From NCBI GenBank assembly GCA_030374735.1, contig JASCIV010000569.1:1-16413 (forward strand): a DNA stretch of 16,413 bases. The letters are read 5' to 3'. Both the position numbers and the translations under genes were made by a program. The DNA comes from Gracilaria caudata. Taxonomy: Eukaryota > Rhodophyta > Florideophyceae > Gracilariales > Gracilariaceae. Every line of letters begins with the position of its first letter. The stretch's first letter is position 1. Shown here piece by piece: positions 1-6,456 of the stretch. The notes below the pieces were generated by a model. It was not told where the DNA came from, ran no database searches, and saw only the letters and a list, made by a program, of their open reading frames with translations.

Positions 1-27
1 CCCCAATCGTGCCCCAATCGTGCCCCA
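1..27. repeat. 11-bp tandem repeat at window edge
   Basis: The unit CCCCAATCGTG occurs twice (1-11, 12-22), followed by CCCCA (23-27), just before the first ATG. The array is cut by the window edge, so its true length is unknown. Because 11 is not a multiple of 3, a length change here would shift any coding frame passing through. That favours a 5' leader or promoter over coding sequence. Confidence 0.85.
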
Positions 28-31
28 AAAC

Positions 32-906
32 ATGCTCCCCCCGCCCAAGCTGCCCACGCGCGCGCGCGAGCGCGTCAACGTGAACCAGCGCGTGGCCGCG
101 CTGCGTCTACCCGAGCTGCCGCCGCGCGACCTGGAGCGGCTCGCGGCCGCGCCGCACTCCGCGCCGCTGCTGCCCGCGCCGCACTCGGCGCCGCTGTCGT
201 TGCCGCCGCCGCTCATCACGCCCACCAAGTTCCACCCGGACGTGCTGCGCGGCAACGAGCGCTCGCCCGCCGATGTGCGCGCCTTTTCCTCGTCGTCCGC
301 GCCGCTGCTGGTGCGCGGGCTGGTGAGCCCCAGTCGCGCGTCCGCACCGCTGGTGCTGCCGTCGCTGGCGCTGCCGTGCACCAACGGCTCGATGCCGCTA
401 CCGCCGCCGCCGCCGCCGCAGCCGTTGCTACCGCCCGTGTCGATGTGCGCGTCCGCGCCCGCGCACGGCGCGTCGCCGTCGCCGCCGCCCGTGGCGCGCG
501 CCGCCGTCACCACGCCGTCGTCGCCCGTGGCGCCTACCGCACACATGACGCAGAACGAAATCAAGAAGGCGCAGAACCGCAAGAGCGCCAAACGCTTCCG
601 CGAGGCGCAGAAGCAGCGTTGGAAAAACATGGCGGACGATCTGCTACGACAGAAGAAAATCATCGACGACCTGCGCGCGCAACTGGCCGCGCATGCGTCG
701 TCGGTGACGCACCTGCCCGCGGCGCCGACGGCGACGCCCGCGGCGGTGGTGGCGGCGGCGCCGCCGCCGCCGCCGTCGTGCGCGTCGGTGCATCACGCGG
801 CGGCGCACGCGCAGTCGCTGGCGCTGGATCGTCGCGCCATGTCCATTCATGACTTGGTGCACGCGCCGGAGGCGGCACCGTGCGCGGTGCCGTGCGCAGC
901 CGCCTC

Positions 907-937
<31 letters not shown>

Positions 938-1468
938 GCCAGCTGTGGTGGCGCGTCGCTGTCGCGCGCCGATGTGATGGGCAGCGGGTCTACAAGTCAT
1001 TTACAAAGCGAGGCCGAGGCGTCGCTGTACGCGCAGATCCTGAGCACGTTTTCTCAGCGCAAGCCGGCGCGCGGCGGCGGCGGCGGCGTCAGCGGCGGCG
1101 CGTCGCCGTGCGCATCGCCGTCGTCGGGGTGCGGCTCTGGCGGCGACGCGGCGACGGCGACGTCGTCGGCGGGCGCGGCGTCGAGACTGCCGTACGCGTG
1201 CGACCTGGGCGTGCTGACGTGCTGCTTCGTGGTGGTGAGCTCCAACGCGCGCATCACGGCGATCCGGCGCGGCGACGCGAGCGCGTGCTCCACGTTTGCG
1301 ACGGACGGACTGGAAATGGCGGAGCAGGGCGAGTTCCGCAAGGCGATGCAGTGCGGCAGCCCGATCAGCGTGACGTACCACCGCGGCGGCGCGCGCGTGA
1401 ACGCGGTGATGAACCCCATCGGGGGGACGGACCGCGTGATTGTGGCCGAGTTTGCGCCCATGCAGTGA
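32..1468 (+). CDS. bZIP transcription factor with PAS-like C-terminal region
   Basis: Likely a nuclear DNA-binding regulator that dimerises through a leucine zipper. Residues 1-170 are Pro/Ala/Ser-rich and disordered-looking. A basic region at 175-200 holds N182-R-K-S-A-K-R-F-R190, the NxxSAxxFR form of the bZIP signature. A short amphipathic helix follows at 203-225 (DDLLRQ, IIDDLRAQL) and serves as the zipper. The middle has Ala, Gly and Pro runs. Residues 386-478 are compact and non-repetitive, alternating strands and a helix in an order that resembles a PAS fold; this is weak inference. ATG 32 was chosen as the first in-frame ATG, but the frame stays open to the window edge, so the 5' end may be missing. 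The GC-rich DNA also leaves other frames open; only this one carries recognisable domains. No intron is seen. It converges with the GT61 gene downstream. Confidence 0.75.
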
Positions 1469-1491
1469 GCGCGCGCGCGCGCGCGAGCGCG
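1469..1491. repeat. Alternating GC tract after stop codon
   Basis: Directly after the TGA stop, a 15-nt pure GC alternation (1469-1483) is followed by one A and seven more alternating bases. Alternating purine-pyrimidine DNA of this kind is a classic Z-DNA former. Confidence 0.8.
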
Positions 1492-1589
1492 CGGCTTGCG
1501 CGTTGGCGTGCGCAGAGCGTATTTTTTTTTATTTTTTGTGCGACTGTGTGTGATGTGATGTGTTGTGTGTGTGTGGTGTGCGGTGTGTG

Positions 1590-1612
1590 GTGTGTGTGTG
1601 TGTGTGTGTGTG
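1590..1612. repeat. GT dinucleotide microsatellite
   Basis: A 23-nt perfect GT alternation inside a longer imperfect GT-rich block (about 1543-1626). Like the GC alternation upstream, it has Z-DNA-forming composition. Confidence 0.9.
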
Positions 1613-1626
1613 GTGTGTGGGTGTGT

Positions 1627-1703
1627 GGCGAGTTTGTGGCGAGTTTGAGGCGTTTGCATGGCGTGTTTGTGGCGTGTTTGCGGCGTGTTTGCGGCGTGTG
1701 CGC
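1627..1703. repeat. 11-bp minisatellite, seven copies
   Basis: Seven consecutive 11-bp units begin with GGCG at 1627, 1638, 1649, 1660, 1671, 1682 and 1693. The commonest unit is GGCGTGTTTGC; the variants differ at one to several bases and the period is kept throughout. An eighth, decayed unit may begin at 1704. Confidence 0.85.
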
Positions 1704-1921
1704 GCGGCGCAGGCTGGGGGGAACGGCGCGGAGGCGACGGCGCTGCGACGGCTGGCAGAGGAGGAGCAGCAGCAGCAGCACAAGTACGAGGAGAGCGACG
1801 CGCGCGGAGCAGCAGGAAGAAGGGAAAGCTCGGCAGCGAAGGACGACGCGCTCGCTCGCGATGGCGCGATGACGCGGCTGCGGGAAGGCGTTGTATTTAC
1901 GAAGATTACTGTAATAACTTC

Positions 1922-1929
1922 TGACGTCA
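1922..1929. promoter_or_regulatory. CRE/ATF-type palindrome TGACGTCA
   Basis: A perfect TGACGTCA lies in an AT-richer patch between two convergent genes. This is the consensus full site for CREB/ATF-class bZIP dimers, and a bZIP gene ends 450 bp away. The sequence match is certain; function is inference, since no transcription start is known nearby. Confidence 0.4.
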
Positions 1930-1943
1930 TGCACTGCGCACTC

Positions 1944-1944
<1 letters not shown>

Positions 1945-1974
<30 letters not shown>
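1945..1974. repeat. T30 homopolymer (A30 on GT61 strand)
   Basis: Thirty uninterrupted T on the plus strand. Read on the minus strand it is A30, beginning 21 nt after the GT61 stop codon. It could be a genome-encoded poly(A) tail left by retroposition, or an expanded A-rich 3'-end signal. Confidence 0.9.
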
Positions 1975-1975
<1 letters not shown>

Positions 1976-1995
1976 GTGCTGTTGAGAAGTTGCGT

Positions 1996-3765
1996 TTACA
2001 GCGCGCGTCGCACGTGCGCCACCGCCTCGCGCGCCAGCGCGCGCAGCGCGCCCACATCCAGCGCCGACAGCGCCAGCTCGCGCTCGTCCGAGCGGTACCA
2101 CGCGCGGCAGCGCGCGCTGCGCGCCACGCACTCGGCCGCCGAGCCGAAGCGCCGCGCGCCCTCAAACTCGTCGCCGCGCAGCAGCGCGTGCGACCAGTAG
2201 CGCAACCCGCCGCCGCAGCCGCGCGCAAAGCGCGCGTGCCAGAAGCGGTACGGGAACAGCTCCAGCAGCGCGCCGCGCGCGTCCGCAAACACGCAGTTGA
2301 GCAGCTGCGCGCCGTGCACCCCCACCAGCACGCCCGCGCGCGCCACCGCGCGCACCTGTTGCGCAAAGCTCATGCCCGCCACGTCCACGCGCGCGTACGC
2401 AAAGCCGCTTTCTCGCGCCACCTGTTGCAGCAGCGTGTGCAGCAACGTCTCGCCCGACGCGCTCAGTCGTCGCGTGCCGCTGCGTTGCAGGTACACAATG
2501 CTGCGCGTGAGCGCGGGCGCGCGCTCGTAGCGCAGCGAGCGGAACAGCATTGCGCGGAAGCGTCGCGCGTCGTCGAAGCGCGTGGCGGAGCGGCTCGCAT
2601 TACGCGCCACCACTCCCGGAAAGCGCTCCTCCGACAGCAGCAGTTGCTCGCGCATGGCCGTCACCAGCGCCACGCGCCGGAAGCACGGCACCTGCTTGCG
2701 CTGCGCGAGCTGCCACAGCCCGCTCGTCACCAGCACGCGCACGTGCGCGCCGTCGCGCGCCGGATGCGACAGCTGCTGGCGCAGCTTGGCGAGCGAGTAG
2801 TGCACGCGGTTGGGGAACACCACGGCGGCGAGCAGCCCGTGGTGCCAGCTCTTGGAGTAGCGCAGCTTGTTGGCCACCTGCTCGTCCGCCACCAGCAGCA
2901 CGTTGGAGACGGCGTGCATCGCGTAGCGCTGCGCGTGTTGCAGCACGTGGTGCAGCATGAACACGCGCTCCGCAAAGTGCGAAATGCTCAGACAGCGCCG
3001 CCCCAAGCGCAGCAGCAGCGTATCGCCCTCAAACCACAGCACGTTGCCGCGCGTCTCCAATTCGCGCACCCACTGCCGGTTCTTGTGCTCCACGTGCTCG
3101 ATCTCCGCGCGCGTCTCCACCTCGCGTTGCAGCTCCACGCACGCCGACATGGACAGCGAGCTCACGCGTCCGTCGCGCTCGGAGAACGGCTCGCAGCGCA
3201 GCGAGTCGGACAGATACACCAGCGACGAGTGGCGCATGCAGAACGGAGCGTGAACGCACAGCGCGTCTCCCGTGGCACTCGAATGCACGCACGAGTGCGC
3301 GTACTCGTCCTGCGCGCGCACAGCGCGTTGTGACAGTTGCGAAAGCTCGCGCAGCTCTCTCAGCTCGCTGAGCTCGCCCAGCTCGTCCGCCTCCGCGCCG
3401 GCGGCGGCGGCGTCGCCGTCGTCGTCGTCGACGCCGTCGTGGTGGAGGAAGTGGTGCGCCGGCGGCGCGGGATGCGCGAGCGTGTGGTTGGGGCGGTGTG
3501 GATCAAACTGCGGCGGGCGCATAGCGCGCGCGGCCGACGCCGACGCCGACGCTGACGCTGCGCGCGTGGCTGGCGCGCCGTCATCAGCGCGTGGCGCGGA
3601 GGATGGCGCCGCGCGTCGAAAGCGGTACGCGGCGGCGAGCGCGAGCAGCACGTACAGTGCTAGCGCGAACAGACGCGGCGACAACGGCCGCCACTTGACG
3701 TCTCGACGACGCGCGCGTCGACGATGGCGACGGTGTTGACGCAGCAGCTGACGTACGATGCGCAT
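1996..3765 (-). CDS. GT61 family glycosyltransferase, type II membrane protein
   Basis: Predicted Golgi/ER enzyme moving a sugar from a nucleotide sugar to a glycan. The GT61 (DUF563) family includes plant beta-1,2-xylosyltransferase and EOGT; donor and acceptor here are unknown. The 589-aa protein has a very basic cytosolic tail (1-26), one membrane segment (31-48), a low-complexity stem (50-150) with an SASASA run, an acidic block and a repeated (E/Q)L(S/R/G) stretch at 128-146, then the catalytic region (about 170-560). The family hallmark V481-G-V-H484-G-A is followed by LLELFP about 20 residues later, matching the conserved VGxHGAxLxN...ELFP motif. The start has an ACCATG context. No intron is seen. 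It diverges from the zinc-finger gene across a 453-bp shared promoter region, and A30 follows its stop by 21 nt. Confidence 0.85.
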   Translation of the reverse strand: MRIVRQLLRQHRRHRRRARRRDVKWRPLSPRLFALALYVLLALAAAYRFRRAAPSSAPRADDGAPATRAASASASASAARAMRPPQFDPHRPNHTLAHPAPPAHHFLHHDGVDDDDGDAAAAGAEADELGELSELRELRELSQLSQRAVRAQDEYAHSCVHSSATGDALCVHAPFCMRHSSLVYLSDSLRCEPFSERDGRVSSLSMSACVELQREVETRAEIEHVEHKNRQWVRELETRGNVLWFEGDTLLLRLGRRCLSISHFAERVFMLHHVLQHAQRYAMHAVSNVLLVADEQVANKLRYSKSWHHGLLAAVVFPNRVHYSLAKLRQQLSHPARDGAHVRVLVTSGLWQLAQRKQVPCFRRVALVTAMREQLLLSEERFPGVVARNASRSATRFDDARRFRAMLFRSLRYERAPALTRSIVYLQRSGTRRLSASGETLLHTLLQQVARESGFAYARVDVAGMSFAQQVRAVARAGVLVGVHGAQLLNCVFADARGALLELFPYRFWHARFARGCGGGLRYWSHALLRGDEFEGARRFGSAAECVARSARCRAWYRSDERELALSALDVGALRALAREAVAHVRRAL

Positions 3766-4218
3766 GGTGACGGACCGGCTGGGCGGGCGACGCGCGGCGC
3801 GTCATGGCGGGGAGCCGCGTTGAAGCGCGCGCCATTGCGGCGGCGGCGATGGTCGCGAACAAGACGACGCGCGCTGCTCTGCAACGGCGCATCTCCGCAG
3901 TTGGGTAACCAAAAGTTCAGTTTGTGTCAGTTGCGACCTGACTGCCAGAAGTGGCGCGCATTTCGGTAGATATTTGGCGCGGATGGCGCGCCAATCAGCG
4001 CGACGCGGCGCTCGCACGGGCGGCGCACAGCGCGCGCGCAATATCTTAGCTTGGCGCTCAATCCACCAGTCAGCAGTTGGTGCGCGCGCACGCGCACGCT
4101 GCAAAGCGCGAAAAAAAAAGCGCTTAAGAGAGGAAGCGCGCTGCGCGTGAGCGTGGCGCACGGGGTAAAACGCCAATGCGGCGAGCCGCGCGTCGATGTG
4201 CATGCCCGCTTGTCGCCC
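3766..4218. promoter_or_regulatory. Putative bidirectional promoter with CCAAT and E2F-like sites
   Basis: This 453-bp gap lies between the divergent GT61 and zinc-finger genes, so it probably drives both. On the plus strand it holds TTTGGCGC (3973-3980), a match to the E2F consensus TTTSSCGC, and CCAATCA (3991-3997), a typical NF-Y CCAAT box, 10 bp apart. A second TTGGCGC lies near 4051-4057, and a short A9 tract occurs near 4110. No TATA box was seen. Site matches are direct; factor binding is inference, and GGCGC is common in this GC-rich DNA. Confidence 0.4.
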
Positions 4219-4689
4219 ATGCCGCGACTGCTCAACTTCCGCGCGCTGTGCGCGCGCTGCGAGCGCGCGGAGGCGCGCATGTGGTGCGTGAGGGAGAGAC
4301 GACCGCTGTGCAACGCGTGCGCGCGCGGCGGCGCGGTGCCCATTGCGTCGCGCACGGTGGTGACGGCCATGTGTTCGGTGTGCGCCAGCACGCCGGCCAG
4401 TGCGTTGGCGCTGGCGGGCGGCGCGTCTCTGTGCCAGCCGTGCGCGGAGCGCTCGGGCGAGGAGACGGTGCCGCTGAGAGAGGCGGGCGCGGTGGATGAT
4501 ATGGTGTTCGACCGCATGGACTTTTCGGGCATGCAGACGGGCGGCGAGGACGCCCGGGAGTGCGGCGAGGCGCGCGTGGACATGAGCTACTACCAGACAA
4601 AGGTGCCGGCCGCGCTGGTGCGTCGCCGGAAGAGGAGCGGCGATGGCAGCATCAAGTCGTCGTCGTCGCCGTCGCAGCGGAGACGATGA
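4219..4689 (+). CDS. Tandem B-box/GATA-like zinc-finger protein
   Basis: Likely a small nuclear regulator or adaptor of 156 aa. Two fingers share the spacing CX2CX8[C/A]X7CX2C. Finger 1 uses C11, C14, C23, C31, C34. Finger 2 uses C52, C55, (A64), C72, C75 and lacks the third cysteine. This spacing equals the first five ligands of CONSTANS-type B-boxes, but the usual following histidines are absent. Finger 1 also has W22 and LCNAC, recalling GATA fingers. A basic RRRKR patch at 135-139 could be a nuclear signal, and the end is Ser/Arg-rich. ATG 4219 is the first in-frame ATG although the frame is open further upstream. ATGs at 4176, 4196 and 4202 lie in other frames, so transcription may start after them or they may be uORFs. 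Family placement is uncertain. Confidence 0.65.
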   Translation: MPRLLNFRALCARCERAEARMWCVRERRPLCNACARGGAVPIASRTVVTAMCSVCASTPASALALAGGASLCQPCAERSGEETVPLREAGAVDDMVFDRMDFSGMQTGGEDARECGEARVDMSYYQTKVPAALVRRRKRSGDGSIKSSSSPSQRRR

Positions 4690-4704
4690 GCTGCGGATGT
4701 GCTA

Positions 4705-4710
4705 AATAAA
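4705..4710 (+). terminator. AATAAA poly(A) signal
   Basis: AATAAA begins 16 nt after the zinc-finger gene stop and is followed directly by more A. It is the only A-rich patch in the 52-bp gap before the next ATG, implying an extremely short 3' UTR. Confidence 0.6.
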
Positions 4711-4741
4711 AAAAAACTGCTTGCGCGCAACTGTAAGAAGC

Positions 4742-5302
4742 ATGCGCCTGTCACCATTACTCTCTCGTGCTCTCATCAAAGCGCGCCCTTTCACGCCGCG
4801 CGCCACCGCAGCGCTCGCCAAAGCCGTCGCGCTGCTCCAAGATACTGTCTCCTTCGCCGTCATGCGTCGCCAAATCTCGTACGCGCTGCTCGCGTTGAGC
4901 GCCACGCTGCTCGCGCTGGGCACGTTGACGCCCATCTTCGCGCAGCCGTTGCGCCAGCTGCCGCCGCACTCCGATCTGTTCTTCCACTTTGGCGCGCACG
5001 CCGTGCTCTCGTTGGCGCTGTGCAGCGCGCTGAGCGCCGTGCCCAGGGAGGGCGTGGTGCTGCTATCCACCGCGCTCGCAGTGGCGCTGGAGCTGGCGCA
5101 GGCGCTGTTTGTGCGCGCGCGCGCCGCGCACGCCGCGGATGTGGTGGCGGCGGCGTTGGGCTCCATGTTGTTGTTTGCGGTGCCGCGCGATGGCAAGATT
5201 GTGCCGCCGAGCTGGACGCGGCTGGTGGACTGGATCTCGCCGCCGGAGGACGATGACGAGGAGGACGCCGACTCGCATCGCGTCACCAGCTGGGCTGTGT
5301 AG
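4742..5302 (+). CDS. VanZ-like multi-pass membrane protein
   Basis: Small integral membrane protein of the VanZ-like family, whose biochemical role in eukaryotes is not established. Of its 186 aa, residues 1-40 are rich in Arg, Ala, Ser and Leu with almost no acidic residue, which looks like an organellar targeting peptide. Hydrophobic segments follow at about 44-62, 82-100, 103-124 and 131-147. The VanZ pattern is visible as D78...H82 before the second segment, E117xxQ120xxxxR125 in the third, and D133 then G140 in the fourth; the asparagine common before that glycine is missing. The tail (168-178) is highly acidic. ATG 4742 was chosen as the first in-frame ATG; M41 is an alternative that would drop the presequence. 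It starts 52 bp after the zinc-finger stop and converges with the coiled-coil gene 65 bp downstream. Confidence 0.7.
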   Translation: MRLSPLLSRALIKARPFTPRATAALAKAVALLQDTVSFAVMRRQISYALLALSATLLALGTLTPIFAQPLRQLPPHSDLFFHFGAHAVLSLALCSALSAVPREGVVLLSTALAVALELAQALFVRARAAHAADVVAAALGSMLLFAVPRDGKIVPPSWTRLVDWISPPEDDDEEDADSHRVTSWAV

Positions 5303-5367
5303 CGTGTGCTGCTGTTCCTTTCCTTTTTTTCCGCTTCTTTACTTGACAAAGTTGCTATGCTGCTATG

Positions 5368-5898
5368 CTATGCGCGGCCGGTTTGCTTGGCCACCTCGTC
5401 AAAGTCCCTCATCGCCTCGTCCTCGTCCAGCACGTCGCTGGGCGCCATGAACGGCGCGCTGATGGTGTTGATGTACGCCGCCTGTTGCTCATGTTCGCGC
5501 ACCGCGTCATCCGCCTCAGCCGCGTGCTGATGATACTCCTCGCGACTCTGTTCCAACGCCTCCCGGTGCGCGTTGGTCTCCTCGTCCAGGTCGAGCGCCA
5601 GCCCCGACTCCTCCATGATGCGCTCGATCAGCATGATCTGGTGCGCCAGCACGTCCGCCGTCTCGCTCATCTGCGCGCGCGTGGCCTCGGCGTGCATGGC
5701 CTTTTCCATCTGCTTTTCCTGTCGCGCCAGGTTGCGCTGCTCCTCGGCTCGCATCATCTGCATCACAAACTGCCGTTGCTTCTCGCGCTGCCGCTGACGC
5801 ACCGCTTGCAGCGTCTCCTCGCGCGGCGCGTCGCGCGGAGCGTTGGGCGGTGGACCCAGCGGCGCGCTCTGACGGTGACCGGAGAAGAAGCCCCTCAT
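5368..5898 (-). CDS. Coiled-coil protein with ESCRT-III-like C-terminus
   Basis: A 176-aa, highly charged, mostly helical protein. Residues 1-26 are Pro-rich and likely disordered. About 27-100 form a Gln/Arg/Glu-rich helix with coiled-coil character (QRQREKQRQ, ARQEKQMEKAM), and 104-140 form a second acidic helix. The end, INTISAPF (143-150) then DEDEAMRDFDEV (158-169), resembles the C-terminal helix of Snf7/CHMP4 proteins, where an IS-x-P step precedes an acidic DEDELMxE helix. The N-terminal core is not recognisably ESCRT-III, so a membrane-remodelling role is tentative. ATG 5898 is preferred because the frame upstream runs through a GT microsatellite and sequence antisense to the kinase. 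An A-rich tract lies 35-45 nt after its stop. It diverges from the kinase gene. Confidence 0.55.
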   Translation of the reverse strand: MRGFFSGHRQSAPLGPPPNAPRDAPREETLQAVRQRQREKQRQFVMQMMRAEEQRNLARQEKQMEKAMHAEATRAQMSETADVLAHQIMLIERIMEESGLALDLDEETNAHREALEQSREEYHQHAAEADDAVREHEQQAAYINTISAPFMAPSDVLDEDEAMRDFDEVAKQTGRA

Positions 5899-5946
5899 GT
5901 GTGTCGAGTCGCACAGCAGGCGTGAGCACGCGCGGCAGCCACGCTC

Positions 5947-5969
5947 CACACACACACACACACACACAC
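5947..5969. repeat. CA dinucleotide microsatellite
   Basis: A 23-nt perfect CA alternation, 49 nt upstream of the coiled-coil gene start, so in its 5' leader or core promoter. On that gene's strand it reads GT. Confidence 0.9.
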
Positions 5970-6283
5970 GCAGCAGCGACGCGTTTCTGGCGGCGCTGCG
6001 GCAGCGGCGGCGGCGGCGACGGCGGCGGCGACGGTAAGTTTTAGTGGACCGCAGTCGGCTCTTCCAGTGGGAGTGTGCGCGCCACTCGAGACGGAGCGCG
6101 ACGTGAACTTTCGCTGGACGCGTCCGCCACGACGCTGCTGGCGCGGCGGACGCGTGCGGCGCGCGCGTGCGCGTGCGCGCTTGACAAACGCTTACAGCGC
6201 TGCCACGCAATCGACGCGCGCGCAGTGCAATGCGCCTCGCGGCTGGCGCGACAGCGGCTGCCAACCGCTGCGTCGAGCGGCTT

Positions 6284-6324
6284 TGTTGTCTATGAGCGCA
6301 GATCATCTGCGCAGATAGACAACA
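6284..6324. repeat. 41-bp near-perfect palindrome
   Basis: Two 20-bp arms (6284-6303 and 6305-6324) are reverse complements except for two adjacent positions, with one central C. Each half reads TGTTGTCTAT, two variable bases, GCGCAGAT. It lies 133 bp upstream of the kinase ATG. It may be a site for a dimeric regulator, or a hairpin if transcribed in the 5' UTR. Confidence 0.9.
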
Positions 6325-6456
6325 GCTCGCTGCTTGGGCAGCGCAAGTTGTGCTCTGCGCTTGCTCTGCCGAAAGGCGTTCGCGCTGTGCTGTTTTGCTT
6401 GTGCGCGCTGAGCCGAGCTTGTGCTGCTGTGCTGCTGCGCGCCTGCTGCTTGCCGC

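Larger units (their letters stand above)
1469..1995. other. Repeat-dense space between convergent genes
   Basis: This 527-bp gap separates the stop codons of the bZIP and GT61 genes. It contains, in order, a GC alternation, a T9-A-T6 tract (1522-1537), GT-rich alternation, an 11-bp minisatellite, a purine-rich stretch (about 1755-1825), an AT-richer patch with ATTACTGTAAT (1905-1915) and a CRE palindrome, and a T30 tract. A frame over about 1,730-1,900 reads as charged, Q-rich sequence, but it has no start, no domain and runs into the poly-T, so no gene is called. On the minus strand 1533-1528 reads AATAAA, a possible but distant poly(A) signal for the GT61 gene. Confidence 0.6.
5899..6456. 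promoter_or_regulatory. Divergent promoter region, coiled-coil gene and kinase
   Basis: This 558-bp gap separates two divergently transcribed genes. It contains the CA microsatellite, a GCGGCG-rich block (about 5990-6035), a 41-bp palindrome at 6284-6324, a weaker inverted repeat just before it (CAGCGG/CCGCTG, about 6252-6270), and a GCTGCT-rich leader immediately before the kinase ATG. No TATA box was seen. Composition starts to fall from its GC-rich level along this gap. Confidence 0.55.

Noticed and set aside
880..1872. Long Arg/Gly-rich frame overlapping the bZIP gene
   Set aside because: The GC-rich DNA has few stops in any frame; the product is Arg-rich without domains and runs on into GT repeats, while the overlapping frame holds the bZIP motif.
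1990..3333. Plus-strand frame of about 447 aa opposite the GT61 gene
   Set aside because: An antisense shadow rich in Arg, His, Ala and Gln; the minus frame has a membrane anchor and GT61 motifs.
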